64,000 bases of DNA, taken from positions 1 to 64,000 of the forward strand of contig NZ_JAERRG010000016.1 of assembly GCF_016741935.1 (NCBI RefSeq). The letters run 5' to 3'. Origin of the DNA: Streptomyces endocoffeicus. Its GTDB lineage: Bacteria > Actinomycetota > Actinomycetes > Streptomycetales > Streptomycetaceae. Both the position numbers and the translations under genes were made by a program. The notes beneath the pieces were generated by a model that searched no databases, was not told the origin of the DNA, and saw only the letters and a program-made list of their open reading frames with translations. Positions 33,930 through 43,031 of this stretch are shown here, in pieces (within the stretch, counting starts at the first letter, position 1; each line of letters begins with the position of its first letter).

Positions 33930-34673
33930 TCACTTGTTCCCGGTGCTGCCGCCCTTCGGCGGCGTCTCGCCCAACTCCGCCCGCATCCGGCGGTTCATGG
34001 CCATCGTCAGCTCGGCGTCCACCACGCTCGTGGCCAGCGGCCGCAGCCGCTCCACGGTCTCGCCGACGTCCTCGCCGCGCTTCACGGCGTCCGCCAGCAC
34101 ATGGGCGCGCAGCAGTGTGACGAAGGTCTCGGCGATCGCGTCCACATGCTCACGCACCTCGCGCGCCGCGCCGAGTACGGCGGCCAGCGGGACGCCCTGT
34201 TCGACCAGGGTGTGTGAGACGTCCAGCAGACGGCGGCTGAGGTGGACGATCTCGTCGCCGTCGACGGCCAGATAGCCGAGGTCGAGCGAGGTGCTGAGGT
34301 TCTCCGGGGTGACCTCGCCCTGGAAGTAGTCCGCGAGGGCCTCGGGCCGGAGCCGGACCGGGGTCTCCGCGGGCCAGGAGGCGGCGGCGCCGGGCAGCCC
34401 GAGCAGTTCGCCGACGTCCCGGCGGCCGCTTTCGAAGGCGGCGAACAGCTCGGCGATCCCGCCGAGGGTGTGGCCGCGCTCCAGCAGTGCCGCGATCGTC
34501 CGCAGCCGGGCCAGATGGTGGTCGTTGTACCAGGCGATCCGGCCCTCGCGGCGCGGCGGTGGGAGCAGCTTGCGCTCCCGGTAGAAGCGCAGGGTGCGCA
34601 CGGTGATCCCCGCCTTCTCGGCCAGTTCCGGCATGCGGTACTCGCGTACCTCGTCCGCTTCGCTCGTCGCCAC
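33930..34673 (-). CDS. MerR family transcriptional regulator
   Basis: A 247-residue regulator. The N-terminal MerR helix-turn-helix is YRMPELAEKAGITVRTLRFYRERKLLPPPRREGRIAWYNDHHLARLRTIAALLERGHTLGGIAELF. The C-terminal about 170 residues form a helical, acidic domain without the cysteines of metal sensors, so it probably senses an organic ligand. It is divergent from the monooxygenase operon with about 160 bases between them, and is its probable activator or repressor. ATG at 34673 lacks a strong ribosome site. Confidence 0.85.
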   Translation of the reverse strand: MATSEADEVREYRMPELAEKAGITVRTLRFYRERKLLPPPRREGRIAWYNDHHLARLRTIAALLERGHTLGGIAELFAAFESGRRDVGELLGLPGAAASWPAETPVRLRPEALADYFQGEVTPENLSTSLDLGYLAVDGDEIVHLSRRLLDVSHTLVEQGVPLAAVLGAAREVREHVDAIAETFVTLLRAHVLADAVKRGEDVGETVERLRPLATSVVDAELTMAMNRRMRAELGETPPKGGSTGNK

Positions 34674-34747
34674 GAGGGAAGCCTATGCCGAAGCCCATGC
34701 CGCGGCCGGTCGGGTGCGACCGCCGGTAACTTCGTTATCCACAGCCC

Positions 34748-34761
34748 CTACCGCTTGGTAG
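34748..34761 (+). promoter_or_regulatory. Candidate operator between MerR and monooxygenase genes
   Basis: CTACC-GCTT-GGTAG is a perfect 5-4-5 inverted repeat, followed by a TACGCT -10-like hexamer at 34772-34777. It is placed as expected for the divergent regulator. Confidence 0.45.
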
Positions 34762-34834
34762 ATCCCTGTCCTACGCTCCCATCGTGCCAGTGATTGCTGG
34801 CACGGTCGTATTCGCGTTCATGGAAGGCGGCGGC

Positions 34835-36364
34835 ATGGCTGGGCTGACGCATGAGCATGTGCGGGTGGCGGTGATCGGGGCCGGATTCGGCGGGCTGGGA
34901 GCGGCGGTGCGGCTGCGCCGCGCGGGCATCACGGACTTCGTGGTGCTGGAGCGCGCGGACGCGGTCGGCGGCGCCTGGCGGGACAACACCTATCCGGGCT
35001 GTGCCTGCGATGTCCCGTCGCATCTGTACTCCTTCTCCTTCGCGCCCAACCCCGACTGGCCCCGGAACTTCTCCGGTCAGCCCCATATCCGCGCCTATCT
35101 GGAGCGGGTCGCCGACACCTTCGGGCTGCGGCCGCACCTGCGCTTCGGCGCCGAGGCGCGGTCCCTGCGCTGGGACACCGAGGCGGTGCACTGGGAGGTG
35201 GAGACGGCGCGGGGCTCGCTGACCGCCGATGTGGTGGTGAGCGCCACCGGTCCGCTCGCCGACCCCCGGATCCCGGACCTTCCCGGGCTTGACGGCTTCC
35301 CCGGCGCCGTCTTCCACTCCGCCCGCTGGGACCACACCACCGATCTGCGCGGCAAGCGGGTGGCGATGATCGGCACCGGCGCCTCGGCCATCCAGATCGT
35401 CCCCGCCATCCAGCGCGAGGTCGGCCGGCTCACCCTCTTCCAGCGCACCCCGCCGTGGGTGCTGCCGCGGATGGACCGCCGGATCAGCGGCCTCGAGCGA
35501 TGGCTGCACTCGAAGATCCCGGCCACCCGTTCGCTGCGCCGCGGGGTGCTGTGGGGCATCCGGGAGCTGCAGGTCGGGGCCTTCACCAAGCGGCCGGGCG
35601 AGATGCGGTTCGTGGAGCGGCTGGCCCGCGCCCAGATGCGACGGGCCATCAAGGACCCGGGGCTGCGGGCGGCGCTGACCCCCGACTACCGCATCGGCTG
35701 CAAGCGCATCCTGCTCTCCAACGACTACTATCCGGCGCTCGCCCAGCCGCATGTGGACGTGGTCCCGACGGGGCTGAAGGAGGTGCGCGGCTCCACTCTG
35801 GTCGGTGCCGACGGCACCGAGACCGAGGCCGACGTGATCATCTTCGGCACGGGCTTCCATGTGACCGACGTCCCCATAGCCCAGCGGGTGACCGGGGCGC
35901 GCGGGACGACGCTCGCGGAGGAGTGGAGGGGCGGGATGGAGGCGCTGCGCGGCACCAACCCGGCGGGCTTCCCCAACTTCCTGACCATCATCGGGCCCAA
36001 CACCGGCCTCGGGAACAGCTCGATGATCCTCGTCATCGAGGCGCAGCTGGCCTATATGGCCGACTATCTGCGCCAGTTGGACACCCTCGGCGGCAAGGTC
36101 GCGCTGGACGCCCGGCCGTCGGCGGTGCGCGCCTACACCGACATGATCCAGGAAAGGATGGAACGCACGGTGTGGAACACCGGAGGTTGCGACAGCTGGT
36201 ACCTCGACAACGGCCGCAACACCACCCTGTGGCCCGGGACGACGTCCGAGCTGCGGAGGGTCACCCGGCGCGTGGACCTCGCCGAGTACATGGTGGTGCG
36301 GCCGCGCACCGGGCCGGTCAAGGCCACGGTGTCCACGGCCGGTGCGGGGAGGGGATCGCGATGA
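34835..36364 (+). CDS. Flavin-containing (Baeyer-Villiger type) monooxygenase
   Basis: A 509-residue type I Baeyer-Villiger monooxygenase, using FAD and NADPH to insert oxygen next to a ketone. The N-terminal FAD motif is GAGFGG. The class fingerprint FPGAVFHSARWD fits FxGxxxHxxxW(P/D) and is followed by the NADPH motif GTGASA. ATG 34835 has GGAAGG 8 bases upstream; earlier in-frame starts at 34784 (GTG) and 34820 lack one. It heads an operon with an alpha/beta hydrolase and an SDR, joined by 4-base overlaps. Confidence 0.85.
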   Translation: MAGLTHEHVRVAVIGAGFGGLGAAVRLRRAGITDFVVLERADAVGGAWRDNTYPGCACDVPSHLYSFSFAPNPDWPRNFSGQPHIRAYLERVADTFGLRPHLRFGAEARSLRWDTEAVHWEVETARGSLTADVVVSATGPLADPRIPDLPGLDGFPGAVFHSARWDHTTDLRGKRVAMIGTGASAIQIVPAIQREVGRLTLFQRTPPWVLPRMDRRISGLERWLHSKIPATRSLRRGVLWGIRELQVGAFTKRPGEMRFVERLARAQMRRAIKDPGLRAALTPDYRIGCKRILLSNDYYPALAQPHVDVVPTGLKEVRGSTLVGADGTETEADVIIFGTGFHVTDVPIAQRVTGARGTTLAEEWRGGMEALRGTNPAGFPNFLTIIGPNTGLGNSSMILVIEAQLAYMADYLRQLDTLGGKVALDARPSAVRAYTDMIQERMERTVWNTGGCDSWYLDNGRNTTLWPGTTSELRRVTRRVDLAEYMVVRPRTGPVKATVSTAGAGRGSR

Positions 36365-37365
36365 GGCGGGCTCCTTCGCCGCCCCCGGGGCCGTACGTCC
36401 CGCCCGTGCCGGAGCGCGAGCTGACAGCCGTCTCGGCCGACGGGAGCCGGATCCATACGGAGCTGCACGGGCCCGAGGGCGCCCCGGCCGTCCTGCTCGC
36501 GCACGGCTGGGTCTGCTCCACAGCCTTCTGGGCGCCGGTGGTGCGCGCCCTCTCGGCCGACCACCGGGTGATCCTCTACGACCAGCGCGGCCATGGCCGC
36601 AGCCCGGCCCCAGGGCCCGGCGGCTACGGCACCGAGGCCCTGGCCGACGATCTGGTGGCGGTGCTGGAAGCGGCCCTTCCGTCCGGTCGGCGGGCCGTGC
36701 TGGCGGGCCACTCCATGGGCGCGATGACGCTGATGGCCGCCGCCGACCGCCCCGTGCTGCGTGAGCGCGCGGCCGCCGCGGTGCTGTGCAGCACCGGTGC
36801 CGCACGGCTGATGGAGCGGTCGAGGGTGGTGCCGCTGCGCTCCCCGCGGGCGCGGGCGCGGGTGCACCGCCTGCTCCTCGGCTCACGCGCCCCGCTGGGC
36901 CCGGTCACGCCGCTCTCCAAGCGGCTGGTGCGGTACGTCACGATGGGCCCCGGCGCCGACCCGGCCACGGTGGAGGTGGCCGCGCGGATCCTGCACGCCT
37001 GCCCCCGCGTCGTACGCGCCGGATGGGGCCGGGTCCTGGCCGCTCTCGAACTGGACGCGCGGGTCGGCCGGCTGACCATGCCCACGGCCGTCATCGCCGG
37101 CACCGCCGACCGGCTCACCCCGACCGAGCACGCCCACGCCCTCGCCGCCGCGCTGCCGCACTGCACCGGACTGACCGAGCTCCCGGGGCTCGGCCATATG
37201 ACCCCGCTGGAGGATCCGGAGGCGGTCACCGGGGTGATCCGCGGCCTGGTCGAGGAGTACGGGACACCCCGGGAAGCCGATCTCACGACCTCTACGGAAG
37301 CCGGGCACACGGCAGCGGCAGCGGCAGTGGCAGCGGAAGCGGACGCGAAGGAGCAGACGGCATGA
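36361..37365 (+). CDS. Alpha/beta hydrolase
   Basis: A 334-residue serine hydrolase. HGWVCSTAFW forms the oxyanion region, AGHSMGAM carries the nucleophile Ser, an Asp is expected near AGTADRLTPTEHA, and LGHMTPLEDPE carries the catalytic His. The C-terminal 30 residues are a Thr/Ala/Glu-rich tail with an Ala-Val repeat. Starts in the stop codon of the monooxygenase gene. In context it would hydrolyse the ester made by that enzyme (inference). Confidence 0.85.
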   Translation: MRRAPSPPPGPYVPPVPERELTAVSADGSRIHTELHGPEGAPAVLLAHGWVCSTAFWAPVVRALSADHRVILYDQRGHGRSPAPGPGGYGTEALADDLVAVLEAALPSGRRAVLAGHSMGAMTLMAAADRPVLRERAAAAVLCSTGAARLMERSRVVPLRSPRARARVHRLLLGSRAPLGPVTPLSKRLVRYVTMGPGADPATVEVAARILHACPRVVRAGWGRVLAALELDARVGRLTMPTAVIAGTADRLTPTEHAHALAAALPHCTGLTELPGLGHMTPLEDPEAVTGVIRGLVEEYGTPREADLTTSTEAGHTAAAAAVAAEADAKEQTA

Positions 37366-38276
37366 GTGTGCGCAGGGGCCTTGAGGGCCAGGTCGCGGTG
37401 GTGACGGGCGCGGCGCGGGGTGTCGGCGAGCTGCTCGCCCGCAAGCTCTCGGCACGCGGCGCGAAGGTCGCGCTGGTGGGCCTGGAGCCCGAGGAGCTGA
37501 AGCGGGTCTCGGGGCGGCTGGCCACCGACTCCGCCTACTGGCACGCCGATGTCACCGACGCCGCGGCGATGGCGCGGGTGGCGGAGGAGGTCGTGGGGCG
37601 GTTCGGCGCGGTGGACATCGTCTGTGCCAACGCGGGCGTGGCCCAGGCCGGTCCGTTCCTCGACACCGATGAGACGGCCTGGCGGCGGGTGATCGAGGTC
37701 AATCTGCTGGGCAGCGCCGCCACGGCCCGCGCCTTCCTGCCCGCGCTGACCGCGAGCCGCGGCTATCTGCTGCAGATCGCCTCGCTCGCCGCGATCGCGC
37801 CCGCGCCCATGATGACGGCGTACTGCGCGTCCAAGTCCGGGGTCGAGGCGTTCGCCCACAGTCTGCGGGCCGAGGTGGGCCACCGTGGGGTCCGGGTCGG
37901 CGTGGGCTATCTGAGCTGGACGGACACCGATATGGTGCGCGGCGCCGACCGGGACGAGGTGATGCGCGAGCTGCGGCAGCGGCTGCCCTGGCCCGCGGGC
38001 CGCACCTATCCGCTGGGCCCGGCGGTGGACCGGCTGGTGGCGGGCATCGAGCGCCGGTCGGCGCATGTGTACGCGCAGTGGTGGCTGCGCGGTATGCAGT
38101 CGATGCGCGGCTATCTGCCCGCGTTCATCCACGCCGTGGGGCGACGCGAGATGCGCCGCGCCGAGCCTCGGCTGGCGGCGACCCGGGAGGAGCGGGGCGG
38201 TCTGGTGGGCGAGGGCGGCGCGGCGGACGAGAAGGCGCGCACGTCGGGCGCCGTGGGCACGGAGCGTCACCAGTAA
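37362..38276 (+). CDS. SDR family oxidoreductase
   Basis: A 304-residue short-chain dehydrogenase. Cofactor motif TGAARGVG, CANAGV in place of NNAG, and YCASK active site with an upstream Ser (QIASLAA). The C-terminal extension of about 60 residues (GRREMRRAEP...) is longer than a classical SDR. It is the third gene of the monooxygenase operon (ATGA overlap) and would oxidise an alcohol to the ketone that the monooxygenase uses (inference). Confidence 0.85.
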   Translation: MSVRRGLEGQVAVVTGAARGVGELLARKLSARGAKVALVGLEPEELKRVSGRLATDSAYWHADVTDAAAMARVAEEVVGRFGAVDIVCANAGVAQAGPFLDTDETAWRRVIEVNLLGSAATARAFLPALTASRGYLLQIASLAAIAPAPMMTAYCASKSGVEAFAHSLRAEVGHRGVRVGVGYLSWTDTDMVRGADRDEVMRELRQRLPWPAGRTYPLGPAVDRLVAGIERRSAHVYAQWWLRGMQSMRGYLPAFIHAVGRREMRRAEPRLAATREERGGLVGEGGAADEKARTSGAVGTERHQ

Positions 38277-38395
38277 CGCTCAGTCAACCGTGCTGACCTG
38301 GGCTTTCTTCGACTCCTCCGGTCCGGAATGCGGAGAAAGTCGGTGCGTGTAACTCTTGTCGGGCCCGACGCCATTCACCCGATGAGGAGTGACAC

Positions 38396-38701
38396 ATGGG
38401 CCCCAAGGACCAGTCGAACGAGAAGGCTCAGCAGGCCAAGCGGAAGCAGCAGGGCGGCCGGAGCCAGGAGCCGCGGCGCGGTCAGCAGACGCAGTCCGGT
38501 GAGCGCGGGCAGTCGGCTGAGCGCATGCAGTCCGGTGAGCGCATGGAGGAGCGCTCCCGCCGGGAGCCGGGGCAGGAGCAGCGCCGTGGCCGGCAGGACC
38601 GGCCGGAGGCCCACGGGGAGTCCCAGCGGATGGGCCGTGAGCGCCGTCAGCCGGGCATGGACGACGAGACGATGGACCAGGAGCCCTTCGAAGAGATGTG
38701 A
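38396..38701 (+). CDS. Small hydrophilic protein, function unknown
   Basis: A 101-residue protein with extreme Gln/Arg/Glu/Gly content (about two thirds of residues). An SGERGQSAERMQSGERMEERS stretch contains short internal repeats. No hydrophobic core is seen, so it is likely disordered, in the manner of stress or desiccation proteins. ATG at 38396 has GAGGAGTGACAC upstream. No named family is recognised. A strong hairpin follows. Confidence 0.6.
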   Translation: MGPKDQSNEKAQQAKRKQQGGRSQEPRRGQQTQSGERGQSAERMQSGERMEERSRREPGQEQRRGRQDRPEAHGESQRMGRERRQPGMDDETMDQEPFEEM

Positions 38702-38728
38702 CGTACAGAGGGCGGCACATTGGGCGGG

Positions 38729-38768
38729 AGGGGTGTATCCCCATGTTTGACCATGGGGATACACCCCT
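38729..38768. terminator. Bidirectional hairpin terminator
   Basis: 17-base perfect arms (AGGGGTGTATCCCCATG) with a 6-base loop between the small plus-strand gene and the convergent tricorn-type protease gene. Confidence 0.9.
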
Positions 38769-38780
38769 GAGCCTGCACCC

Positions 38781-41700
38781 TCAGTTCCCGTTGCGCGGCG
38801 GCAGTTGGGGGCGGCGCAGGTCGGGGACGTCCGAGTGGTCCGGTGGGGTCGCGGCCGGATGGCGCTCCAGCAGATCGAGCGCCGTACGGACGGCGACCCC
38901 CAGTTGCGGATGGCGGCCCTCCGCCCAGTCGACGGGGGAGCGCGGCGCCTCGATGTCCGGCTCCACACCGTGGTTCTCCACGCCCCAGCGATAGGCGTCG
39001 AACCACGCGGCGTTCATCGGCACCGTGATCGACGTGCCGTCACCGAGGCGGTGCCGGCCGGTTATCCCGACCACCCCGCCCCAGGTGCGCAGCCCCACCA
39101 CCGGCCCGATGCCCTGGATCTTGAAGGCCGCGGTGATCATGTCGCCGTCGGAGGAGGTCGCCTCGTCGGCGACCGCGACGATCGGCCCGCGCGGCGCGTT
39201 GCTGGAGTACGACACGGGCTGGGCGTTGCGGGTCAGGTCCCAGCCCATGACCTTGCGGGTGAGCTTCTCCACCACCAGCTCGCTGATGTTGCCCCCCGCG
39301 TTGCCCCGGACGTCCACGATCAGCGCGGGCAGCGACATCTCGCGGCGCAGATCGCGGTTGAACTGGGCCCAGCCGGAGCCGCCCATGTCGGGGATGTGGA
39401 GATAGCCGCACCGTCCGTCGCTCAACTCCCGCACCACGGACCGGCGCTGGGCGACCCAGTCCTGGTAGCGCAGCGGCCGGTCGTCGATCAGCGGGGAGAC
39501 CGCGACCCGGCGCGGCGGCCCCTCGCCGTCCGGCGGTTCGAAGGTCAGCTCCACCGTTGTGCCGCCCGCGGCCGTCAGCAGCGGATACGGACCGGCCATC
39601 GGGTCCACCGGGCGCCCGTCGACATGGGTGAGCACGGCGCCGTCCCGGATGCCCAGACCGGCCAGCGGTGAGCGGGCCCGGGAGTCGGAGGACTCACCGG
39701 GCAGGATGCGGGCCACCGCCCACCGTCCGTCCTTGGCACGGGTGAGGTTGGCGCCGAGCAGTCCGATGGGGCGCTGGTAGTGGGGCGGCCCCTCGTTGCG
39801 CCGCTGGGCGCTGACGTAGGCGTGCGAGGTGCCCAGCTCGCCGAGGGTCTCGCGGAGCAGATCGGCGAACTCGTCGGGCGAGGCGACCCGTTCGACCAGC
39901 GGACGGTACTGGTCGAGCACCCCGTCCCAGTCGACACCGCACATCCCCGGGTCCCAGTAGTAGTGGCGGGTGATGCGCCCGGCCTCGTCGTACGCCTGCC
40001 GCCACTCGGACGCCGGATCGACGGTGTGCTGGATCCGCCGCATGTCGAGGTGGACGGTGGAGTCGCTGTCGCCGGACTCGGTGGCGGGCATCGCGCGCAG
40101 ATCGCCGTCGTCGTAGGCCACCAGCCGGGTGCCGTCGCCGCTGACCACGAACCAGTCCAGTTCACCGGTGAGTTCGGTGCGCTTGGCCTTGGCCAGGTCG
40201 AAGTGTTCCAGGGTGGGGCGGCTCGAGGTCTCGCCCGGGTTGGCGAACGTCTCGCCGAGCGCGCCCGAGATCGGCCAGCGCAGCCACACCAGCCCGCCGC
40301 CGCTGACCGGGCTCAGCGAGGAGTACTTGGACGCGGAGACGGGGAAGGCCGTGACCCGGCTGGCCAGCCCCTCCACCTCGACCGTCACGGTGCCGTCGCC
40401 GTCGCCCTCGCCCCCGCTGACGTCCGGGTCCAGTCCGCCCGCCGCCGGGCGCCCCTCGGGGGACAGCGCGAAGGGCGAGGGGGTGGCGGAGGACAGCGGT
40501 ACGAGATAGGGGCGGCAGCCGAGCGGGAAGGAGAGGTCGCCGGTGTGCACGTCGTAGACCGGGTCGAAGCCGCGCCAGGAGAGGAAGGCGAGATAGCGGC
40601 CGTCGCTGGTGAAGACCGGCTCCTCGTCCTCGAACCGGCCATTGGTCACCTCCACGGTGGTCCGGTCGGCCAGCCGCGCGATCTTGATGGAGCGCAGGGT
40701 GCGCCCTATCCCGGGGTGGGACCAGGCGAGCCAGGCCGAGTCGGGGGCGAAGGCCAGGTCGCCCACCGGGCCGTTGTCCGACCGGATCAGCTCGGTGACC
40801 TCGCCGTCGCCGTCGGGGGAGGTGTCCACCAGCAGCAGCCGCCCGTCGCCCGCGGCGACCGCGAGCAGGTCGCCGTCGGGCGAGGGCTCCAGCTCGTGCA
40901 CCCGGCCCAGCTGACCGGCGGCCAGCCGGCGCGGCTCGGTGGGGCCGGTGGCCCCGGGCAGCTGCGCTATCTCGATGGCGTCCTCGCCCTCCGCGTCGGT
41001 GAGGTAGGCGACCCGGCCGGTCGAGCCCAGCATCACGGGCAGCCGCACCCGGACGCCCGGGGTGTCGGCGAGGGTGCGGGCGGGGCCGTCGCGGTGGGTG
41101 AGCCAGTACAGGCTGCCGCGGACGCACACCGCGCTGGCCCGGCCGGTGGTGTCCACCGACAGCGAGTCGATGTGCGAGGCGGCGGGCACCTGGTAGGGCC
41201 GCCGCCCGGTGCGCGCCCCGCCGAGCCGTACGTCCAGCTTGCGCGGTTCGCCGTCCGGGCTCAGGTCGTCCACCAGCCACAGCTCGCCCGCGCACTGGTA
41301 GACGACGCGGGAGCCGTCGGTCGAGGCGTGCCGGGCGTAGAAGTCGGCGTGGTCGGTGTGGCGGCGCAGATCGGTGCCGTCGGGCAGACAGGAGTAGAGG
41401 TTGCCGATGCCCTCGTGGTCGGAGAGGAAGGCGATCCTGCCGCCGACGAACATCGCCGCGTCCAGATGGCCGTTCAGCTTCTCCGCGAGCCGGGTGCCGT
41501 GCAGCCACAGCCGCCCCATCGCCCCGCCCCGGTAGCGCTTCCAGGTGGCGGGCTCGTGCGGCGGTTTGCCGGTGAGCAGCAGGGTGCGGCGCTCGCCGTC
41601 GAGGTCGGCCATCGCGATGTCGGCCACCGGCCCCCAGGGCAGCCGCCCGCCGGGGCTGCCGTCGGTGGGCAGGCTGTAGGCCCAGGAGAAGTGGGAGAAC

Positions 41701-42086
41701 GGCTGCTCATGGGAGGAGACCGCGAGGATCTGGGAGGCGCCGTCCTGGTCCGGCGGGGTCCAGCCGCACACCGTGGCGTCCGTACTGCCCCAGTAGGTCA
41801 GCCGGCGGGCCGGGCCGCCGGCCGAGGGGACGAGATAGATCTCCGGGTCGAGGCTGCGCCAGGTGGTGAACGCGATCTGGGAGCCGTCGGGGGAGAAGCG
41901 GGGAGGTCCGACGCGGGTACGGTCCACGGTCAGCCGCCACGCTCGCCCGGGTGGCCCACCCGGGTCGGTCAGCGGGGCGACCCACAGATCGTCCTCGGCC
42001 GCGAAGCACAGCAAGTCGCCGTGCAGATGCGGAAATCGCAGGTACGCCAGGTCGTCGTCGCACGCGTAAGGCTCCACCCCACCCAT
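38781..42086 (-). CDS. Tricorn-type S41 protease
   Basis: A 1101-residue tricorn-like protease. The N-terminal about 650 residues form two beta-propellers of WD40-like sheets (AEDDLWVAPL, DGSQIAFTTWRS, FLSDHEGIGNLYSC). A C1 helical part, a PDZ domain (near 770-850) and an S41 core follow. Catalytic residues appear as TSHAYV (His), the nucleophile Ser in EATSSDGDM and Glu in HGVEPDIE. Tricorn degrades oligopeptides released by the proteasome. No signal peptide, so cytosolic. ATG 42086; starts near the propeller, so no long missing N-terminus. Confidence 0.9.
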   Translation of the reverse strand: MGGVEPYACDDDLAYLRFPHLHGDLLCFAAEDDLWVAPLTDPGGPPGRAWRLTVDRTRVGPPRFSPDGSQIAFTTWRSLDPEIYLVPSAGGPARRLTYWGSTDATVCGWTPPDQDGASQILAVSSHEQPFSHFSWAYSLPTDGSPGGRLPWGPVADIAMADLDGERRTLLLTGKPPHEPATWKRYRGGAMGRLWLHGTRLAEKLNGHLDAAMFVGGRIAFLSDHEGIGNLYSCLPDGTDLRRHTDHADFYARHASTDGSRVVYQCAGELWLVDDLSPDGEPRKLDVRLGGARTGRRPYQVPAASHIDSLSVDTTGRASAVCVRGSLYWLTHRDGPARTLADTPGVRVRLPVMLGSTGRVAYLTDAEGEDAIEIAQLPGATGPTEPRRLAAGQLGRVHELEPSPDGDLLAVAAGDGRLLLVDTSPDGDGEVTELIRSDNGPVGDLAFAPDSAWLAWSHPGIGRTLRSIKIARLADRTTVEVTNGRFEDEEPVFTSDGRYLAFLSWRGFDPVYDVHTGDLSFPLGCRPYLVPLSSATPSPFALSPEGRPAAGGLDPDVSGGEGDGDGTVTVEVEGLASRVTAFPVSASKYSSLSPVSGGGLVWLRWPISGALGETFANPGETSSRPTLEHFDLAKAKRTELTGELDWFVVSGDGTRLVAYDDGDLRAMPATESGDSDSTVHLDMRRIQHTVDPASEWRQAYDEAGRITRHYYWDPGMCGVDWDGVLDQYRPLVERVASPDEFADLLRETLGELGTSHAYVSAQRRNEGPPHYQRPIGLLGANLTRAKDGRWAVARILPGESSDSRARSPLAGLGIRDGAVLTHVDGRPVDPMAGPYPLLTAAGGTTVELTFEPPDGEGPPRRVAVSPLIDDRPLRYQDWVAQRRSVVRELSDGRCGYLHIPDMGGSGWAQFNRDLRREMSLPALIVDVRGNAGGNISELVVEKLTRKVMGWDLTRNAQPVSYSSNAPRGPIVAVADEATSSDGDMITAAFKIQGIGPVVGLRTWGGVVGITGRHRLGDGTSITVPMNAAWFDAYRWGVENHGVEPDIEAPRSPVDWAEGRHPQLGVAVRTALDLLERHPAATPPDHSDVPDLRRPQLPPRNGN

Positions 42087-42139
42087 GTTTTCGAGCTACG
42101 CCATTCGGAGCAACTCGGTTGTGTGACCGAGACCACCAA

Positions 42140-42199
42140 CGAAACGGCGTAGTTTCGATAGGGCCGGGCTTATGCTGGAGGGGTACGAAACCGTTTCGT
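42140..42199. promoter_or_regulatory. Two related palindromic operators upstream of the TetR gene
   Basis: ACGAAAC-C-GTTTCGT at 42185-42199 is a perfect 7-1-7 palindrome. CGAAAC-N6-GTTTCG at 42140-42157 has the same half-site with wider spacing. Both lie between the tricorn-type gene and the TetR gene, which likely binds them. Confidence 0.65.
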
Positions 42200-42214
42200 T
42201 CGGAAGTTCGGACG

Positions 42215-42246
42215 TTCGGACGTGTGGAAGTTCGGACGTGTGGAAG
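42215..42246. repeat. 16-base direct repeat, two copies, in the TetR leader
   Basis: TTCGGACGTGTGGAAG occurs exactly twice in tandem (42215-42230 and 42231-42246), with partial copies on both sides (from 42202 to about 42251). It lies between the operators and the TetR start. Confidence 0.85.
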
Positions 42247-42275
42247 TTCGACAGCCCGGAGGGAGGCGACGCCCC

Positions 42276-42893
42276 ATGCGGACCACGGATCAGCCGACGG
42301 AGGACCGCGACACCGCCCGGGTGCGCCGCAGCAGACTCTCCCCCGAACGTGAGCGGGAGCTGTACGAGGCGGTGGTCGAGCTGCTGGGCGAGGTCGGGTA
42401 CGACGGTCTGACGATGGACGCCGTCGCGGCCCGCACCCGATCCAGCAAGGCCACGCTCTACCGCCAGTGGAAAGGCAAGCCGCACCTGGTCGCGACCGCG
42501 CTGCGCCACACCAAGCCCGTTCTGCTCCAAGGCGTCGACACCGGATCGCTCCGCGGGGACCTGCGGGAGATCGCGCGGTGTTCGGAGACCGCCCATGAGC
42601 GGGACGCCGCGCTGATGAGGGGACTCGCCCACGCAAGCCACGACAACCCGGACCTTCATCAGGCCCTGCGAGAGTTGTTGATCTTCCCCGAGATCGACGC
42701 GCTCCACGCGCTGCTGAGGCGCGCCGTCGACCGCGGCGAAGTCACCCCGGACCGGCCCGCCTTGAACTACGTCGTGCACATGATGTGCGGCGCGTTCATC
42801 ACCCGACCGCTCGTCGAGGGCAAGCAGCCGGACCAGACGTATCTCCTGGAGTACATCGACGCCGTGATCCTCCCCGCGCTCGGCGCCGCATAG
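42276..42893 (+). CDS. TetR family transcriptional regulator
   Basis: A 205-residue repressor. The helix-turn-helix is ERELYEAVVELLGEVGYDGLTMDAVAARTRSSKATLYRQWKGKPHLVATAL. The C-terminal ligand domain resembles those of regulators beside MMPL or RND exporters. The MMPL gene starts 138 bases downstream in the same direction. ATG 42276 has GGAGGGAGG 9 bases upstream. An ATG-like start at 42222 would read through the direct repeats and is rejected. Confidence 0.9.
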   Translation: MRTTDQPTEDRDTARVRRSRLSPERERELYEAVVELLGEVGYDGLTMDAVAARTRSSKATLYRQWKGKPHLVATALRHTKPVLLQGVDTGSLRGDLREIARCSETAHERDAALMRGLAHASHDNPDLHQALRELLIFPEIDALHALLRRAVDRGEVTPDRPALNYVVHMMCGAFITRPLVEGKQPDQTYLLEYIDAVILPALGAA

Positions 42894-43031
42894 CCCTTCC
42901 TCTCGCCTCCTCACTCCCCCCTGATCTCCCCGCACAACCTCATAAGGCCCCGGACGGCGCGCCGCTCTCGTCGCCGGTTCGGTCACCCATCCCTGCCCAG
43001 TGTCAGCCAATCGACGGGAGCACCCCTTCTC

